Positions 44,066-54,779 of a DNA stretch of 64,000 nt are shown here, piece by piece. The first letter of the stretch is position 1. Every line of letters starts with the position of its first letter. The notes under the pieces were generated by a model. That model was not told where the DNA came from and made no database searches. It saw only the letters and a list, made by a program, of their open reading frames with translations. Made by a program: the position numbers and the translations under genes. The stretch is taken from the NCBI RefSeq assembly GCF_013149295.1, contig NZ_JABGCB010000004.1:62001-126000 (forward strand), read 5' to 3'. This DNA is from Novosphingobium sp. SG751A (GTDB lineage: Bacteria; Pseudomonadota; Alphaproteobacteria; Sphingomonadales; Sphingomonadaceae).

Positions 44066-46582
44066 ATGCCTGCCCCTTCCGCCATCATGCCCCGCGCCGC
44101 CCTTTCCGGTCCGGCCGAACTCGTGCGCATCGCCGCCAAGTCCGCCGACAAGGAAGATGCGATTCGTCAGGTGGGGCAACTGCTCGTGGCCGCAGGCTGC
44201 GTTGCGCCCGGTTACGAGGAAAGCATGGTGCGCCGCGAGGCGGTGGCCAACACTTTCCTCGGCGCGGGCGTCGCTATCCCCCACGGCCTTGGCGAGGACA
44301 AGGGACTGGTGCGCCGCGATGGCATCGCCATCCTGCAATTGCGCGAGGGCGTCGAATGGAATCCCGGCCACATCGCACATCTGGTGGTGGGCATCGCGGC
44401 CAATTCGGACAGCCACATCGCCATCCTGCGCCGCCTGACCCGCCTTATTCAGGATGAAGCTCGCATCGCCCACCTGATCGCGACAGAGGATGCCGAGGCC
44501 ATCGTCCGCGCCCTACATGAGGATGGCGCGCCTCCCGCCGAAATCGTCCCGGCCGAGGACTATGCCGAGGTCGAACGCTGGAGCGTCGATTATCCCTCGG
44601 GCCTGCATGCCCGTCCGGCCTCGGCCTGGGTGGAGGCGGCGCGCGGCCTGTCATCGCGCCTGCGTGTGCGCCATGGCGCGGAAACCGCTGATCCGCGCAG
44701 CCTCGTTTCGCTGCTCCAGCTTGGGCTGAAAGCGGGCGATACCATTGCCATCTCCGCGGATCAGGCCGATGCGCTGGACGCATTCGTCAAGGCCATCCGC
44801 CGCCTGACCGCGCGCGAAAAGGAAGATGCCGCCCGCGCCGCCGCCAAGGCCAGCGCTCCGGTGCGCGGCTGGAAACCCTCGGGCGAGGCCAAGGCCATCG
44901 CGGGCGTCGCGGCCAGCCCCGGCCTTGCTATTGGCCGGGTGCATATCCTCGCCTCCGCCGAACTGGTCGTACCCGATGAACCGGTCGACCTGGTGGCCGG
45001 GGGCGCCGCGCTCGAGGATGCGCTGACCCGGACGCGGGCGCAGATGAAAGTGCTGATCGATGACACCACCCGCCGCCTTGGCGCGGGCGAGGCGGCGATT
45101 TTCAAGGCACAGGCTGATCTGCTCGACGATACCGATCTCATCACGCTGACCTGTCAGTTGATGGTCGAAGGGCATGGCGTGGCGTGGTCGTGGGATCAGG
45201 CCGTGGGGCGCATTGCGGGGCAATTGTCGGCGCTGGGCAATCCGGTGCTCGCGGCGCGCGCGGCGGATCTCCATGATGTGGGCCGCCGCGTGCTGGCCGC
45301 GATGGACCCTTCGCTGGCGGCCGGATCGCTCGCTGATTTGCCCGATGAGCCTTGCGTGCTGATCGCTTCGGACCTCTCGCCCTCCGATACGGCGACGCTC
45401 GATACCTCGCGCGTGGCGGGACTGGCGACCGCTCTGGGCGGGCCGACCTCGCACAGCGCCATTCTGGCCCGCACGCTGGGCCTGCCCTCGATCGTGGCGG
45501 GCGGGGCGCAATTGCTGGCTCTGGAGCCGGGCGCCTGCGTGATCGTCGATGGCGACAGCGGGCGGGTCTGGCTCAACCCGACGCCGCAGGATCTGGAATC
45601 GGCCCGCCAGTGGATTGCCGAAATTGCCCAAAAGCGTGCCGCTGAGGCCGCCGAGCGCAGCCGTCCCGCCATCACCACCGATGGTCATGAGATCGCGGTT
45701 GCGGCCAATGTGAACCGGCCCGATCAGGTCGAATTCGCGCTGGTGCAGGGCGGCGAGGGCGTGGGTCTTATGCGCACCGAATTTCTTTTCCTCGAACGCG
45801 GCGAGAGCCCCAGCGAGGATGAGCAGGAGGCGATCTATCGCGCGATGATCGAGGCTCTTGGGCCGCGCCCGCTGATCGTGCGCGCGCTCGACATTGGCGG
45901 GGACAAGCAGGTGCCGCATCTGGACCTGCCCAAGGAAGAAAATCCTTTCCTCGGCGTGCGCGGGGCGCGGCTGTTGCTGCGGCGGCCCGATCTGCTCGAA
46001 CCGCAACTGCGCGCGCTCTATCGCGCGGCGCGGGCGGGGGGCGATCTTTCGATCATGTTCCCGATGATCACCTCGGCATGGGAACTGATCCGCCTGCGCG
46101 AGGCATGCGAGGCGATCCGCATCGAATTGGACGCGCCCGTGGTCCCCATCGGCATCATGATCGAGGTGCCCGCCGCCGCCGTTCAGGCCAAGGCTCTGGC
46201 CGCTCATGCCGACTTCTTTTCCATCGGCACCAATGATTTGACCCAATATGCACTGGCCATCGACCGCCAGAACCCCGATCTGGCCAGCGAAGCCGACAGT
46301 CTGCATCCAGCCGTGCTGCGCCTGATCGCCATGACGGTGGAAGGTGCCAAGGCCCATGGCCGCTGGGTGGGTGTATGCGGAGGCATTGCGGGCGATCCGT
46401 TCGGCGCGGCGTTACTGGTGGGGCTTGGCGTGTCCGAACTCTCGATGACCCCGCGCGATATTCCCGCCGTCAAGGCCCGTATCCGCGCCAGCGACAAACC
46501 TGCGCTGGAGGCTCTTGCCCGCCGCGCGCTGGAGATGGAAGGCGCCGCCCAAGTGCGTGCGCTTGATGGGGAGGCCGTGTGA
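44066..46582 (+). CDS. fruB: Multiphosphoryl transfer protein: fused EIIA(Fru)-HPr-enzyme I
   Basis: This 838-residue cytoplasmic phosphotransferase carries three PTS parts in a row. EIIA has His73 in AIPHGLGEDKG. HPr (about 170-250) has its His in GLHARPAS. Enzyme I (about 280 to the end) has its active His in GGPTSHSAILART, followed by GVGLMRTEFLF and SIGTNDLTQYALAIDRQNPDL. It passes phosphate from phosphoenolpyruvate to FruA for fructose uptake, so no separate ptsI or ptsH is needed. ATG 44066 has GGAGAG upstream. The first frame position, 44039, would lie next to the operator and is unlikely. The gene starts the fruB-fruK-fruA-oprB operon. Confidence 0.95.
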   Translation: MPAPSAIMPRAALSGPAELVRIAAKSADKEDAIRQVGQLLVAAGCVAPGYEESMVRREAVANTFLGAGVAIPHGLGEDKGLVRRDGIAILQLREGVEWNPGHIAHLVVGIAANSDSHIAILRRLTRLIQDEARIAHLIATEDAEAIVRALHEDGAPPAEIVPAEDYAEVERWSVDYPSGLHARPASAWVEAARGLSSRLRVRHGAETADPRSLVSLLQLGLKAGDTIAISADQADALDAFVKAIRRLTAREKEDAARAAAKASAPVRGWKPSGEAKAIAGVAASPGLAIGRVHILASAELVVPDEPVDLVAGGAALEDALTRTRAQMKVLIDDTTRRLGAGEAAIFKAQADLLDDTDLITLTCQLMVEGHGVAWSWDQAVGRIAGQLSALGNPVLAARAADLHDVGRRVLAAMDPSLAAGSLADLPDEPCVLIASDLSPSDTATLDTSRVAGLATALGGPTSHSAILARTLGLPSIVAGGAQLLALEPGACVIVDGDSGRVWLNPTPQDLESARQWIAEIAQKRAAEAAERSRPAITTDGHEIAVAANVNRPDQVEFALVQGGEGVGLMRTEFLFLERGESPSEDEQEAIYRAMIEALGPRPLIVRALDIGGDKQVPHLDLPKEENPFLGVRGARLLLRRPDLLEPQLRALYRAARAGGDLSIMFPMITSAWELIRLREACEAIRIELDAPVVPIGIMIEVPAAAVQAKALAAHADFFSIGTNDLTQYALAIDRQNPDLASEADSLHPAVLRLIAMTVEGAKAHGRWVGVCGGIAGDPFGAALLVGLGVSELSMTPRDIPAVKARIRASDKPALEALARRALEMEGAAQVRALDGEAV

Positions 46583-47523
46583 TGCGCATCCATACCGTCA
46601 CCTTTAACCCGGCCGTCGATCATACGATTACCATCGACCGCCTGATCCCCGGTGAGGTCCATCGCGCCCGTGCCATGCGCCAGAATGCCGGGGGCAAGGG
46701 CGTCAACGTTGCCAGTTGTCTGGCCGACTGGGGCGCCGATGTGATGGTTCACGGCTTGCTGGGCAACGATAATGCAGCCCCCTTTGACGCGCTGTTCTCC
46801 GCCAAGGGGATCGGGGATCGTTTCATCCGCGTGGCCGGTTCGACCCGCGTCAATCTCAAGCTGGTCGATGATGCCGGGACCACGGACATCAACCTCGACG
46901 GCATAGCGGTGGACGAGGCGCTTGTCGCCAAGGTGGTGAGCCAATTGAACGTTGCGGTGCGCTCGGGCGATCTGGTGGCGCTTTCGGGCAGCCTGCCGCC
47001 CGGTTGCCCCTATGATGTTTACGCCGCGCTGGTCGCGCAATTGCGCGAGCGGGGTTGCCGGGTTCTGCTCGACACCAGCGGCGGGCCGCTCAAACATGCG
47101 CTTAATGCCGCTGTCCTGCCCCATGTCATCAAGCCCAATCGCAGCGAACTGGCCGCATGGACCGGGCAGGCGGCGATGGACCGGGCGGGCCTGCTGTCGG
47201 TGGCGGCGGATCTGTGCCGCCGGGGCGTCGAACTGGTGGTGATCTCGATGGGCGAGGAAGGCGCGTTGTTCGTTTCGGCACAGGGGGCGGTTTGCGCCCA
47301 TCTCGCTCTGGATGGCGTGGCCAGCACGGTGGGCGCGGGCGATGCGATGGTGGCCGGGCTTGCCGCTGCGCTTGCTGATGGGCTGCCGCTGGAGCGTTTG
47401 GCGCGGCTCGCAACCGCTTTTGCCGTGGGCAAGCTGGGCATGGCCGGGCCTAATCTGCCGGAACTGGGCGCGGTGCGGGCCTTGGCGCAGGAGGTTTCCC
47501 TCTCCGCCATGACCATGGCCTGA
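46582..47523 (+). CDS. fruK: 1-Phosphofructokinase (PfkB family)
   Basis: The 313-residue kinase converts fructose 1-phosphate and ATP into fructose 1,6-bisphosphate. MRIHTVTFNPAVDHTI and NAGGKGVNVASCLADWG are typical of FruK, KPNRSELAAWTG is the nucleotide-site block, and STVGAGDAMVAGLAAAL has the catalytic Asp. Its ATG overlaps the fruB stop by one base (TGATG), implying translational coupling. It lies between fruB and fruA, and its product is the substrate of the divergent fbp gene. Confidence 0.95.
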   Translation: MRIHTVTFNPAVDHTITIDRLIPGEVHRARAMRQNAGGKGVNVASCLADWGADVMVHGLLGNDNAAPFDALFSAKGIGDRFIRVAGSTRVNLKLVDDAGTTDINLDGIAVDEALVAKVVSQLNVAVRSGDLVALSGSLPPGCPYDVYAALVAQLRERGCRVLLDTSGGPLKHALNAAVLPHVIKPNRSELAAWTGQAAMDRAGLLSVAADLCRRGVELVVISMGEEGALFVSAQGAVCAHLALDGVASTVGAGDAMVAGLAAALADGLPLERLARLATAFAVGKLGMAGPNLPELGAVRALAQEVSLSAMTMA

Positions 47524-47548
47524 TGAATTACAAAGGGACGAGGATTCA

Positions 47549-49210
47549 ATGAGAAAACTCTTTGCCGTGATCGACGCCGGGGGCCGCGAGGTGCAGGCTC
47601 TGCTGGCCGCCGAGGCTTTGCGCAAGGCTGCTCGCACGCAGGGCCGCCCGATTGAAGTGGCGGTGCGCCGCCCGACCGATGCCCAGACCTTTGATGCCTT
47701 GGGCGAGGATCTGGTGCTGCTGTTCGTGGGCGGCGAGGATGATCCTCTGGCCGCACGCGCGGATTGGCGGCTGAGCCTCGACAATGTGCTGGCCGATCCG
47801 CAGGCCGCGATCCATCAGCCTGATCAGGGCAGCGCCCGGCCGCATATTGTCGCCATCACCTCATGCCCCACGGGTATCGCCCATACGTTCATGGCCGCCG
47901 AAGGGCTGACCGAGGGCGCTCGCCAGTTGGGCTGTCCGATCCGCATCGAGACGCAGGGCTCGGTGGGCGCGGGCAATCCGTTGACCGCCGAGGAAATCGC
48001 GCAGGCCGAAGTGGTGCTGATCGCCGCCGACCGCGAGGTGGACCGCTCACGCTTTGCGGGCAAGCGGGTGTTTATCAGCAACACCAAGCCCGCGATCACA
48101 GGCGGCGCGGCGCTGATCGAACGGGCCTTGGCCGAAGCGCAGATGCAGGGCGGCGAGCCTTCCAGCGCCGCGCCTGCCGCCGTCAAGGAACGCGCGGGGC
48201 CTTACAAGCATCTGATGACCGGCGTGTCCTTCATGCTGCCCTTTGTGGTGGCGGGCGGCTTGCTGATCGCGCTGGCTTTTGCGCTGGGCGGAATTCACGC
48301 CAATGACGATGCCGCCGCCGGTACGCTGGCCCATGCCTTGTTTCAGATCGGAGCCAAGGCGGGTTTTGCTCTGATGGTACCTGCGCTGGCGGGCTATATA
48401 GCCTATTCGGTGGCCGACCGTCCCGGCATTGCGCCGGGCATGATCGGCGGCATGATCGCCTCCAGTCTGGGCGCGGGCTTTCTGGGCGGGATCGTGGCGG
48501 GTTTCATCGCGGGCTATGGGGTCGATGGGCTTAACCGGTTGATCCGGCTACCCAAAAATCTGACGGGCCTCAAGCCTGTGCTGATCCTGCCTTTGCTTGG
48601 CTCGCTGCTGACGGGTCTGGTGATGATCTATGCCGTGGGCGCGCCGGTGGCCGCCGCGCTGGCCTTTCTGACCGAATGGCTGCGTTCGATGCAAGGATCC
48701 AGCGCGATCCTGCTTGGCGTGATCCTTGGCGCCATGTCGGCCTTCGATATGGGCGGGCCGGTCAACAAGGCGGGCTATGCCTTCTCGGTCGGTCTGGTGT
48801 CCAACCAGGTCTATACGCCGATGGCCGCGACCATGGCGGCGGGCATGGTGCCGCCGCTGGGCATCGCGCTGGCCACGTTCCTGTTCCGCAGCCGTTTCAG
48901 CGCCGAGGAGCGCGAGGCGGGCGGTGCGGCGGGCGTGCTGGGCCTTGCCTTCATCACCGAGGGTGCGATCCCCTTTGCCGCGCGCGATCCGTTGCGCGTT
49001 ATCCCCTCGCTGATGGCGGGTTCGGCGGTGGCCGGGGCAATCTCGATGGCCTTCGGGGTCGAACTCAAGGTTCCCCATGGCGGCATTTTCGTGCTGCCTA
49101 TTCCGGGCGCGGTAACCCATCTGGCCGCCTATGCTCTGGCGATTGTCGCCGGAACATTGGTGACGGCTTTGCTGGTGGGCCTGCTCAAACGCAGGCCTGC
49201 CGCCGTCTGA
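47549..49210 (+). CDS. fruA: PTS fructose permease, EIIB'BC
   Basis: This 553-residue inner-membrane permease takes up fructose and delivers fructose 1-phosphate. A degenerate IIB' domain (residues 1-95) precedes IIB with its phospho-Cys in CPTGIAHTFMAAEG (about residue 106). The membrane IIC domain begins near YKHLMTGVSFMLPFVVAGG and includes FDMGGPVNKAGYAF and EGAIPFAARDP, both diagnostic for fructose-class IIC. GAGGATTCA precedes the ATG. It follows fruK by 25 bases and is followed by oprB. Confidence 0.95.
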   Translation: MRKLFAVIDAGGREVQALLAAEALRKAARTQGRPIEVAVRRPTDAQTFDALGEDLVLLFVGGEDDPLAARADWRLSLDNVLADPQAAIHQPDQGSARPHIVAITSCPTGIAHTFMAAEGLTEGARQLGCPIRIETQGSVGAGNPLTAEEIAQAEVVLIAADREVDRSRFAGKRVFISNTKPAITGGAALIERALAEAQMQGGEPSSAAPAAVKERAGPYKHLMTGVSFMLPFVVAGGLLIALAFALGGIHANDDAAAGTLAHALFQIGAKAGFALMVPALAGYIAYSVADRPGIAPGMIGGMIASSLGAGFLGGIVAGFIAGYGVDGLNRLIRLPKNLTGLKPVLILPLLGSLLTGLVMIYAVGAPVAAALAFLTEWLRSMQGSSAILLGVILGAMSAFDMGGPVNKAGYAFSVGLVSNQVYTPMAATMAAGMVPPLGIALATFLFRSRFSAEEREAGGAAGVLGLAFITEGAIPFAARDPLRVIPSLMAGSAVAGAISMAFGVELKVPHGGIFVLPIPGAVTHLAAYALAIVAGTLVTALLVGLLKRRPAAV

Positions 49211-49228
49211 CGCCCATCTTCTGACCTG

Positions 49229-49246
49229 CGCCGGGCATTCGGCGCG
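49229..49246 (+). repeat. Short hairpin between fruA and oprB
   Basis: GCGCCG (49229-49234) and CGGCGC (49241-49246) with a six-base loop sit in the 49-base gap. It could be an mRNA processing or stability element, and is too short for a confident terminator. Confidence 0.4.
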
Positions 49247-49259
49247 CAAGGATCATCCC

Positions 49260-50576
49260 ATGTATCGCAAAATGCTCAAGGGCGCCTGCACCGCAGGCGT
49301 CATCGCCCTCTCCTTGTCTTCGGCTCGGGGGCAGGAGGCGCCCGTCAAGCCCTTTCAACCGCTGGCCGATGAGGGCATCACCCTCGCGCTCAACTATACC
49401 GGCGAGGCGGCGGGCAATGTCAGCGGCGGCTTGCGCCGGGCCGGCGCCTATACCGGGCAGGTCTATATGGGCGCGGATTTCGACATGGATCGCATCGCCG
49501 GGATCGGCGGAGGCACGGTGCATTTTGCCGTCACCAACCGCCATGGCAAGAGCCTGTCGGGCATCGCCATCGGCAACAACACTTCGGTTCAGGAAGTGTG
49601 GGGGACGCAGAACACCCATCTGGCCATCCTAACATGGGAGCAAAAGCTGATGGGGGGGCGCCTGAATGTCGAGGCGGGGCGCAGTCAGGCCAATATCCAT
49701 TTCCTCAACTCGCCGCTCTATTGCAATTTTCAGACGAATTCGGCCTGCGGCAACCCAACTTTCGTATTCAAAAACAGCAATTTCACCTATTTTCCGGCGT
49801 CGAGCTGGATGGTCCATGCCAGAGCCAATATCACCCCGCAATGGTTCGTCCATGTCGGCGCCTATGAGGTCAACCCAGACCGCAAGCAGGCCGACGACAA
49901 TGGCTTCAGCTTTTCCACGCGCCATGCCACCGGGGTTATCGTGCCATGGGAGGCGGGTTATGGCGATGATGCGGGCAAGACGCGCCTGCCGGGCCATTAT
50001 ATCCTTGGCGGCTGGTTCGACCGGGGCGACTATGCCGATCCCCTGCGCGATGCTCATGGCGGGATCGCGATCCTGACAGGCCAAAATGCGGCCACCTTGC
50101 ATGGCCGCTCGGGCCTCTATTTTCGCTTTGACCAGATGCTGACGAGGCCCGATCCGACATCGAGGCGGGGGCTGACCTTGTTCGGGGTCGCCATGGCCAA
50201 TCTATCGGGCCGGGTGGAGGAAAGCCACTATCTCGAACTGGGCCTGTTGCAGACCGGCACATTCAAGGGCCGCGATGCCGACACGCTGGGTTTTCTGATC
50301 AACGATCAGCAATTCAGCGATCTGGCCGTGGAACGGATGCGTGCGGCGCGGATGGCGGCGGGCGGCGACGGCAATATCCGCCGGCACCAATATATGATGG
50401 AACTGGCCTATGGCGCGCAGTTGAACCCGGCCATGCGTATTTCCCCGAATATTCAATATATCCTCCACCCGGATCAGACCGGCGCCCCCTTCCGCACGCG
50501 CGACATCGGCAATGCCCTTGTCTTTGGACTGAAATTCACCGTCGATGCGCCCACGCTGATCGGGATGATGCGATAA
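49260..50576 (+). CDS. oprB: OprB-family carbohydrate-selective porin
   Basis: The 438-residue outer-membrane porin has signal peptide MYRKMLKGACTAGVIALSLSSARG, then ALNYTGEAAGNVSGGLRRAGAYTGQVYMGADFDM and later GGWFDRGDYADPL, GLYFRFDQML and AYGAQLNPAMRISPNIQYILHPD, as in OprB porins. It would let fructose and similar sugars diffuse into the periplasm for FruA. It is the fourth gene of the fru operon. The mature barrel has two Cys in YCNFQTNSACGNP, probably a disulfide in a loop. Confidence 0.9.
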   Translation: MYRKMLKGACTAGVIALSLSSARGQEAPVKPFQPLADEGITLALNYTGEAAGNVSGGLRRAGAYTGQVYMGADFDMDRIAGIGGGTVHFAVTNRHGKSLSGIAIGNNTSVQEVWGTQNTHLAILTWEQKLMGGRLNVEAGRSQANIHFLNSPLYCNFQTNSACGNPTFVFKNSNFTYFPASSWMVHARANITPQWFVHVGAYEVNPDRKQADDNGFSFSTRHATGVIVPWEAGYGDDAGKTRLPGHYILGGWFDRGDYADPLRDAHGGIAILTGQNAATLHGRSGLYFRFDQMLTRPDPTSRRGLTLFGVAMANLSGRVEESHYLELGLLQTGTFKGRDADTLGFLINDQQFSDLAVERMRAARMAAGGDGNIRRHQYMMELAYGAQLNPAMRISPNIQYILHPDQTGAPFRTRDIGNALVFGLKFTVDAPTLIGMMR

Positions 50577-50621
50577 ATCGATCGCAGGTTCATCGGCTGG
50601 TCATCATTGCTGCGGCACAAG

Positions 50622-50648
50622 AGCCCTCGGATAGGATAACCGAGGGCT
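50622..50648 (+). promoter_or_regulatory. Hairpin enclosing the DUF1800 ribosome binding site
   Basis: AGCCCTCGG (50622-50630) and CCGAGGGCT (50640-50648) form a perfect 9-bp stem with a nine-base loop. The 3' arm contains GAGGG, the only Shine-Dalgarno candidate for the ATG at 50655. It may be a terminator for the fru operon, a translational switch, or both. Confidence 0.6.
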
Positions 50649-50654
50649 GCCGTG

Positions 50655-52124
<1,470 letters not shown>

Positions 52125-52144
52125 AGGATAGCCGGAGATAGACG

Positions 52145-53368
52145 ATGCCCCTGTTTGACCGCCGTGACCTGATCCGCTCCGCCGCGTTTGGCCTGCCGTT
52201 GATGATGGCGTGCGGGCGGGCTTTTGCCGCGCCGGGCGCCGCCAACAACCGGCTGCTGATGGTGTTTTTGCGCGGGGCCTATGATGCGGTGAATGTCATC
52301 GTTCCGGGGGGCAGCGATTTCTATCACGAGGCGCGGCCCACGATTGCCTTGCCCCGCCCCGATCCGGCCAATCCCGATGCGCCGCTGCCGCTGGACGCGG
52401 ACTGGAATTTACATCCCGCGCTGCGCGAGAGCATCCTCCCCCTCTGGCAGGCGCGCCAGATCACCTTTGTCCCCTTTGCGGGCACCGATGACATGAGCCG
52501 CAGCCATTTCGAGACGCAGGACAGCATCGAATTGGGCCAAAGCATAGGCGCGCGCCGCGATTTTCAGTCGGGCTTTATGGGCCGTTTGGCCGCAGTTCTG
52601 GGGGCCGAAAAGCCCATTTCCTTTACCGACCAACTGCCGCTTTGCTTTCGCGGCGGGCCGGTGATCCCCAATATCGCACTGGGCAATGCGGCATCGCGCC
52701 CTTCCATCGACGCGCGCCAGAGCGCATTGATCAAGGCCATGTATCACGGCCAGCATGAGGCGGGCGTCGACCTGGAATCGACCATCGGACAGGGTTTTGC
52801 CGTGCGTGACACGGTGTTCCAATCCATTCGCGGCGAGATGGAGGCGGCGGGGCGCGGCGCGATCACCGCCAAGGGTTTTGAACTGTCCGCCCGGCGCATC
52901 GGCCGCCTGATGCGTGATCAATATAACCTAGCCTTTGTCGATGTCGGCGGGTGGGACACCCATGTCAATCAGGGCGGGGCGCAGGGCAATCTGGCCAACC
53001 GCATCGGCGAACTGGGCCGCGCTCTGGCCGGGTTTGTCGAGGCGATCGGGCCGGAGGGCTGGCGCAACACCACGGTGGTGGTCATGTCCGAATTTGGCCG
53101 CACTTTCCGCGAAAATGGCGATAAGGGCACCGACCATGGCCATGGCAGCATCTATTGGGTGCTGGGGGGATCGGTGGCGGGCGGGCGGATGGCGGGGCCG
53201 CAGGTGAAACTGACTCCCGACACGCTCAATCAGGGGCGCGACCTGCCCGTGCTGACCGATTACCGGGGGCTGATCGGCGGCTTGCTGGCGCGGCAATATG
53301 GGCTGTCGGCGCGGCAATTGGGCATCGTCTTTCCCGGCGCGGGGATCAGTGATCTGCAATTGCTCTAA
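52145..53368 (+). CDS. DUF1501 family protein with Tat signal
   Basis: The 407-residue protein begins LFDRRDLIRSAAFGLPLMMA, a twin-arginine signal. DUF1501 belongs to the alkaline-phosphatase/sulfatase-like superfamily. Candidate metal residues lie in MSRSHFETQDSIE, VDVGGWDTHVNQGG, VVVMSEFGRTFRENGDKGTDHGHGS and VFPGAGISDLQ. No enzyme activity is established for the family. It follows the DUF1800 gene by 20 bases (GGAG upstream of the ATG), so they are co-transcribed. Its stop overlaps that of the convergent WYL gene by four bases. Confidence 0.88.
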   Translation: MPLFDRRDLIRSAAFGLPLMMACGRAFAAPGAANNRLLMVFLRGAYDAVNVIVPGGSDFYHEARPTIALPRPDPANPDAPLPLDADWNLHPALRESILPLWQARQITFVPFAGTDDMSRSHFETQDSIELGQSIGARRDFQSGFMGRLAAVLGAEKPISFTDQLPLCFRGGPVIPNIALGNAASRPSIDARQSALIKAMYHGQHEAGVDLESTIGQGFAVRDTVFQSIRGEMEAAGRGAITAKGFELSARRIGRLMRDQYNLAFVDVGGWDTHVNQGGAQGNLANRIGELGRALAGFVEAIGPEGWRNTTVVVMSEFGRTFRENGDKGTDHGHGSIYWVLGGSVAGGRMAGPQVKLTPDTLNQGRDLPVLTDYRGLIGGLLARQYGLSARQLGIVFPGAGISDLQLL

Positions 53369-54075
53369 GGCTTTCGTTGCTGCTCCATCTGGCGTTGCTG
53401 CTCCATCTGGCGCTTCCACCTTTGCTTTAATTCGCCGGGGCGCTGGCCATGGGCCTCGTCCAGAAATTGCGCAGAGACGATGCGGTCGGTGCGGAAATGG
53501 CGGAAATCCTGCCGCATCTCGCACCATGCAGCCAGCATCCGCGCGGTCTCGAAATAGCCAAGTATCACCGGCCAGACCACGCGCTGGCTGACCGGGCCTT
53601 TCTCATCGCGATAGGACAGGGCGATCTTGCGCCCCTCGCGGATCCAGACGCGGGTGCGGGCAAGGTCGATGCCGTCGGGCGGCGTATCGGACCATGAGGG
53701 CACACCGGTGGCCGGATGGGCGATGAAGGGGCGCAATTTCTCCGGCACCACCGAGGTGATCTTGGCGATCAGATCGCGCGCGGCCGCCGCCAGCGCCGGA
53801 TCGCCGCGTCCGGCCACCCACTGCGCGCCCAGCACCGCGGCCTCGATCTCCTCGGGCGTGAGCATCAGCGGAGGCATGTCGAAACTGTCGTCGAGAATAT
53901 AGCCGAAACCAGCCTCTCCGCGCACGGGCACGCGTTGACCGATCAGGTCGGCAATGTCGCGATAGACGGTGCGGGCCGAGACTTCCAATTCCTGCGCGAT
54001 GTCCTGCGCGGTGATGGGACGCGAAGATCGGCGCAGGATCTGGATGATCTGAAACAATCGGTCGGCGCGGCGCAT
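53365..54075 (-). CDS. YafY-type HTH/WYL-domain regulator
   Basis: The 236-residue regulator starts at ATG 54075 behind AAGGAG; the frame is open to 54132. It begins with a winged HTH (RADRLFQIIQILRRSSRPITAQDIAQELEVSARTVYRDIADL), continues with GYILDDSFDMPPLMLTPEEIEAA, and has a WYL ligand-binding domain (REGRKIALSYRDEKGPVSQRVVWPVILGYFETARMLAAWCEMR). The C-terminus ends in a short tandem repeat, QRQMEQQRQMEQQR, encoded by duplicated 18-bp units near 53383-53418. It is divergent from the glutathione transferase gene and probably controls it through the dyad at 54090-54107. Confidence 0.88.
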   Translation of the reverse strand: MRRADRLFQIIQILRRSSRPITAQDIAQELEVSARTVYRDIADLIGQRVPVRGEAGFGYILDDSFDMPPLMLTPEEIEAAVLGAQWVAGRGDPALAAAARDLIAKITSVVPEKLRPFIAHPATGVPSWSDTPPDGIDLARTRVWIREGRKIALSYRDEKGPVSQRVVWPVILGYFETARMLAAWCEMRQDFRHFRTDRIVSAQFLDEAHGQRPGELKQRWKRQMEQQRQMEQQRKP

Positions 54076-54089
54076 CAGGCTTCTCCTTG

Positions 54090-54107
54090 CTGACATAATG
54101 CTGTCAG
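54090..54107. promoter_or_regulatory. Operator candidate between the WYL regulator and GST
   Basis: CTGACA and TGTCAG arms surround TAATGC, centred in the 77-base divergent gap. The site covers the probable start regions of both genes and is the obvious binding site for the YafY-type regulator. Confidence 0.65.
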
Positions 54108-54152
54108 TAGGGTCGGCGCACAAGGGGGGCATCCGATCAACAGGAGGTTTTC

Positions 54153-54776
54153 ATGATCACGCTCTATCACGCCCCGCAATCGCGTTCCTCGCGCATCATC
54201 TGGCTGCTGGAGGAACTGGGCGCGACCTATACGATTGCGCCCGTGTCTATCTATCGTCCGATGACCGGGCATGGCCATCCCGATCCGGCCAACCCTCACC
54301 CCGATCAGCGGGTGCCCGCCATCGAACATGATGATGCGCTGATTACGGAATCGGTCGGGATCGCGCTTTACCTTGGCGATGCCATGCCGGGCGCGGGTCT
54401 GGCCCCGGCGGTGGGCAGCGCGTGGCGCGGGGCCTATTGCACATGGCTGGCGTGGTATGCCTGCGAGATGGAACCGGCGATGTTTGCGGCCATGTCGGGT
54501 GCGCTGGCCGCTTCGCCCAACAAGCAGCGCGATTATGATGCGGTGGTGCGCCGTCTGGAAACTACGCTGGCGTATCGCGATTATGTGCTGGGCGAGGATT
54601 TCACCATTGCCGACCTGCTGATCGCCAGCGCGCTCAATTTCGGCCGCAAGGCTTTCCCGGCCAGCGCACTGATCGACGCCTATGTCGAGCGGTGCCGCAA
54701 CCGCCCCGCCGCCATCCGAGCGCTGGGGCTGGATGATGCCGCGGGGCTTCAATCGGCGCGTGCAGCGGTTTTGTAA
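54153..54776 (+). CDS. Glutathione S-transferase
   Basis: The 207-residue cytoplasmic enzyme has an N-terminal thioredoxin-like domain: MITLYHAPQSRSSRIIWLLEELG carries the catalytic-Ser region and LITESVGIALYLGD the glutathione-binding Glu-Ser. The helical C-terminal domain includes LGEDFTIADLLIASALNF. AGGAGG precedes the ATG. It would conjugate glutathione to electrophiles or cleave ether or ester bonds; the aromatic catabolic neighbours leave both possible. It is probably under the divergent WYL regulator. Its end lies three bases from that of the reductase gene. Confidence 0.9.
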   Translation: MITLYHAPQSRSSRIIWLLEELGATYTIAPVSIYRPMTGHGHPDPANPHPDQRVPAIEHDDALITESVGIALYLGDAMPGAGLAPAVGSAWRGAYCTWLAWYACEMEPAMFAAMSGALAASPNKQRDYDAVVRRLETTLAYRDYVLGEDFTIADLLIASALNFGRKAFPASALIDAYVERCRNRPAAIRALGLDDAAGLQSARAAVL

Positions 54777-54779
54777 ACC

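Noticed and set aside
44651..46357. 568-codon minus-strand frame opposite fruB
   Set aside because: It lies wholly inside the antisense of HPr and enzyme I domains with intact catalytic motifs, and has no features of its own.
53383..53418. Possible repeat array near the end of the WYL gene
   Set aside because: It is a twofold 18-bp in-frame duplication encoding QMEQQR repeats at the protein C-terminus, not an independent element.
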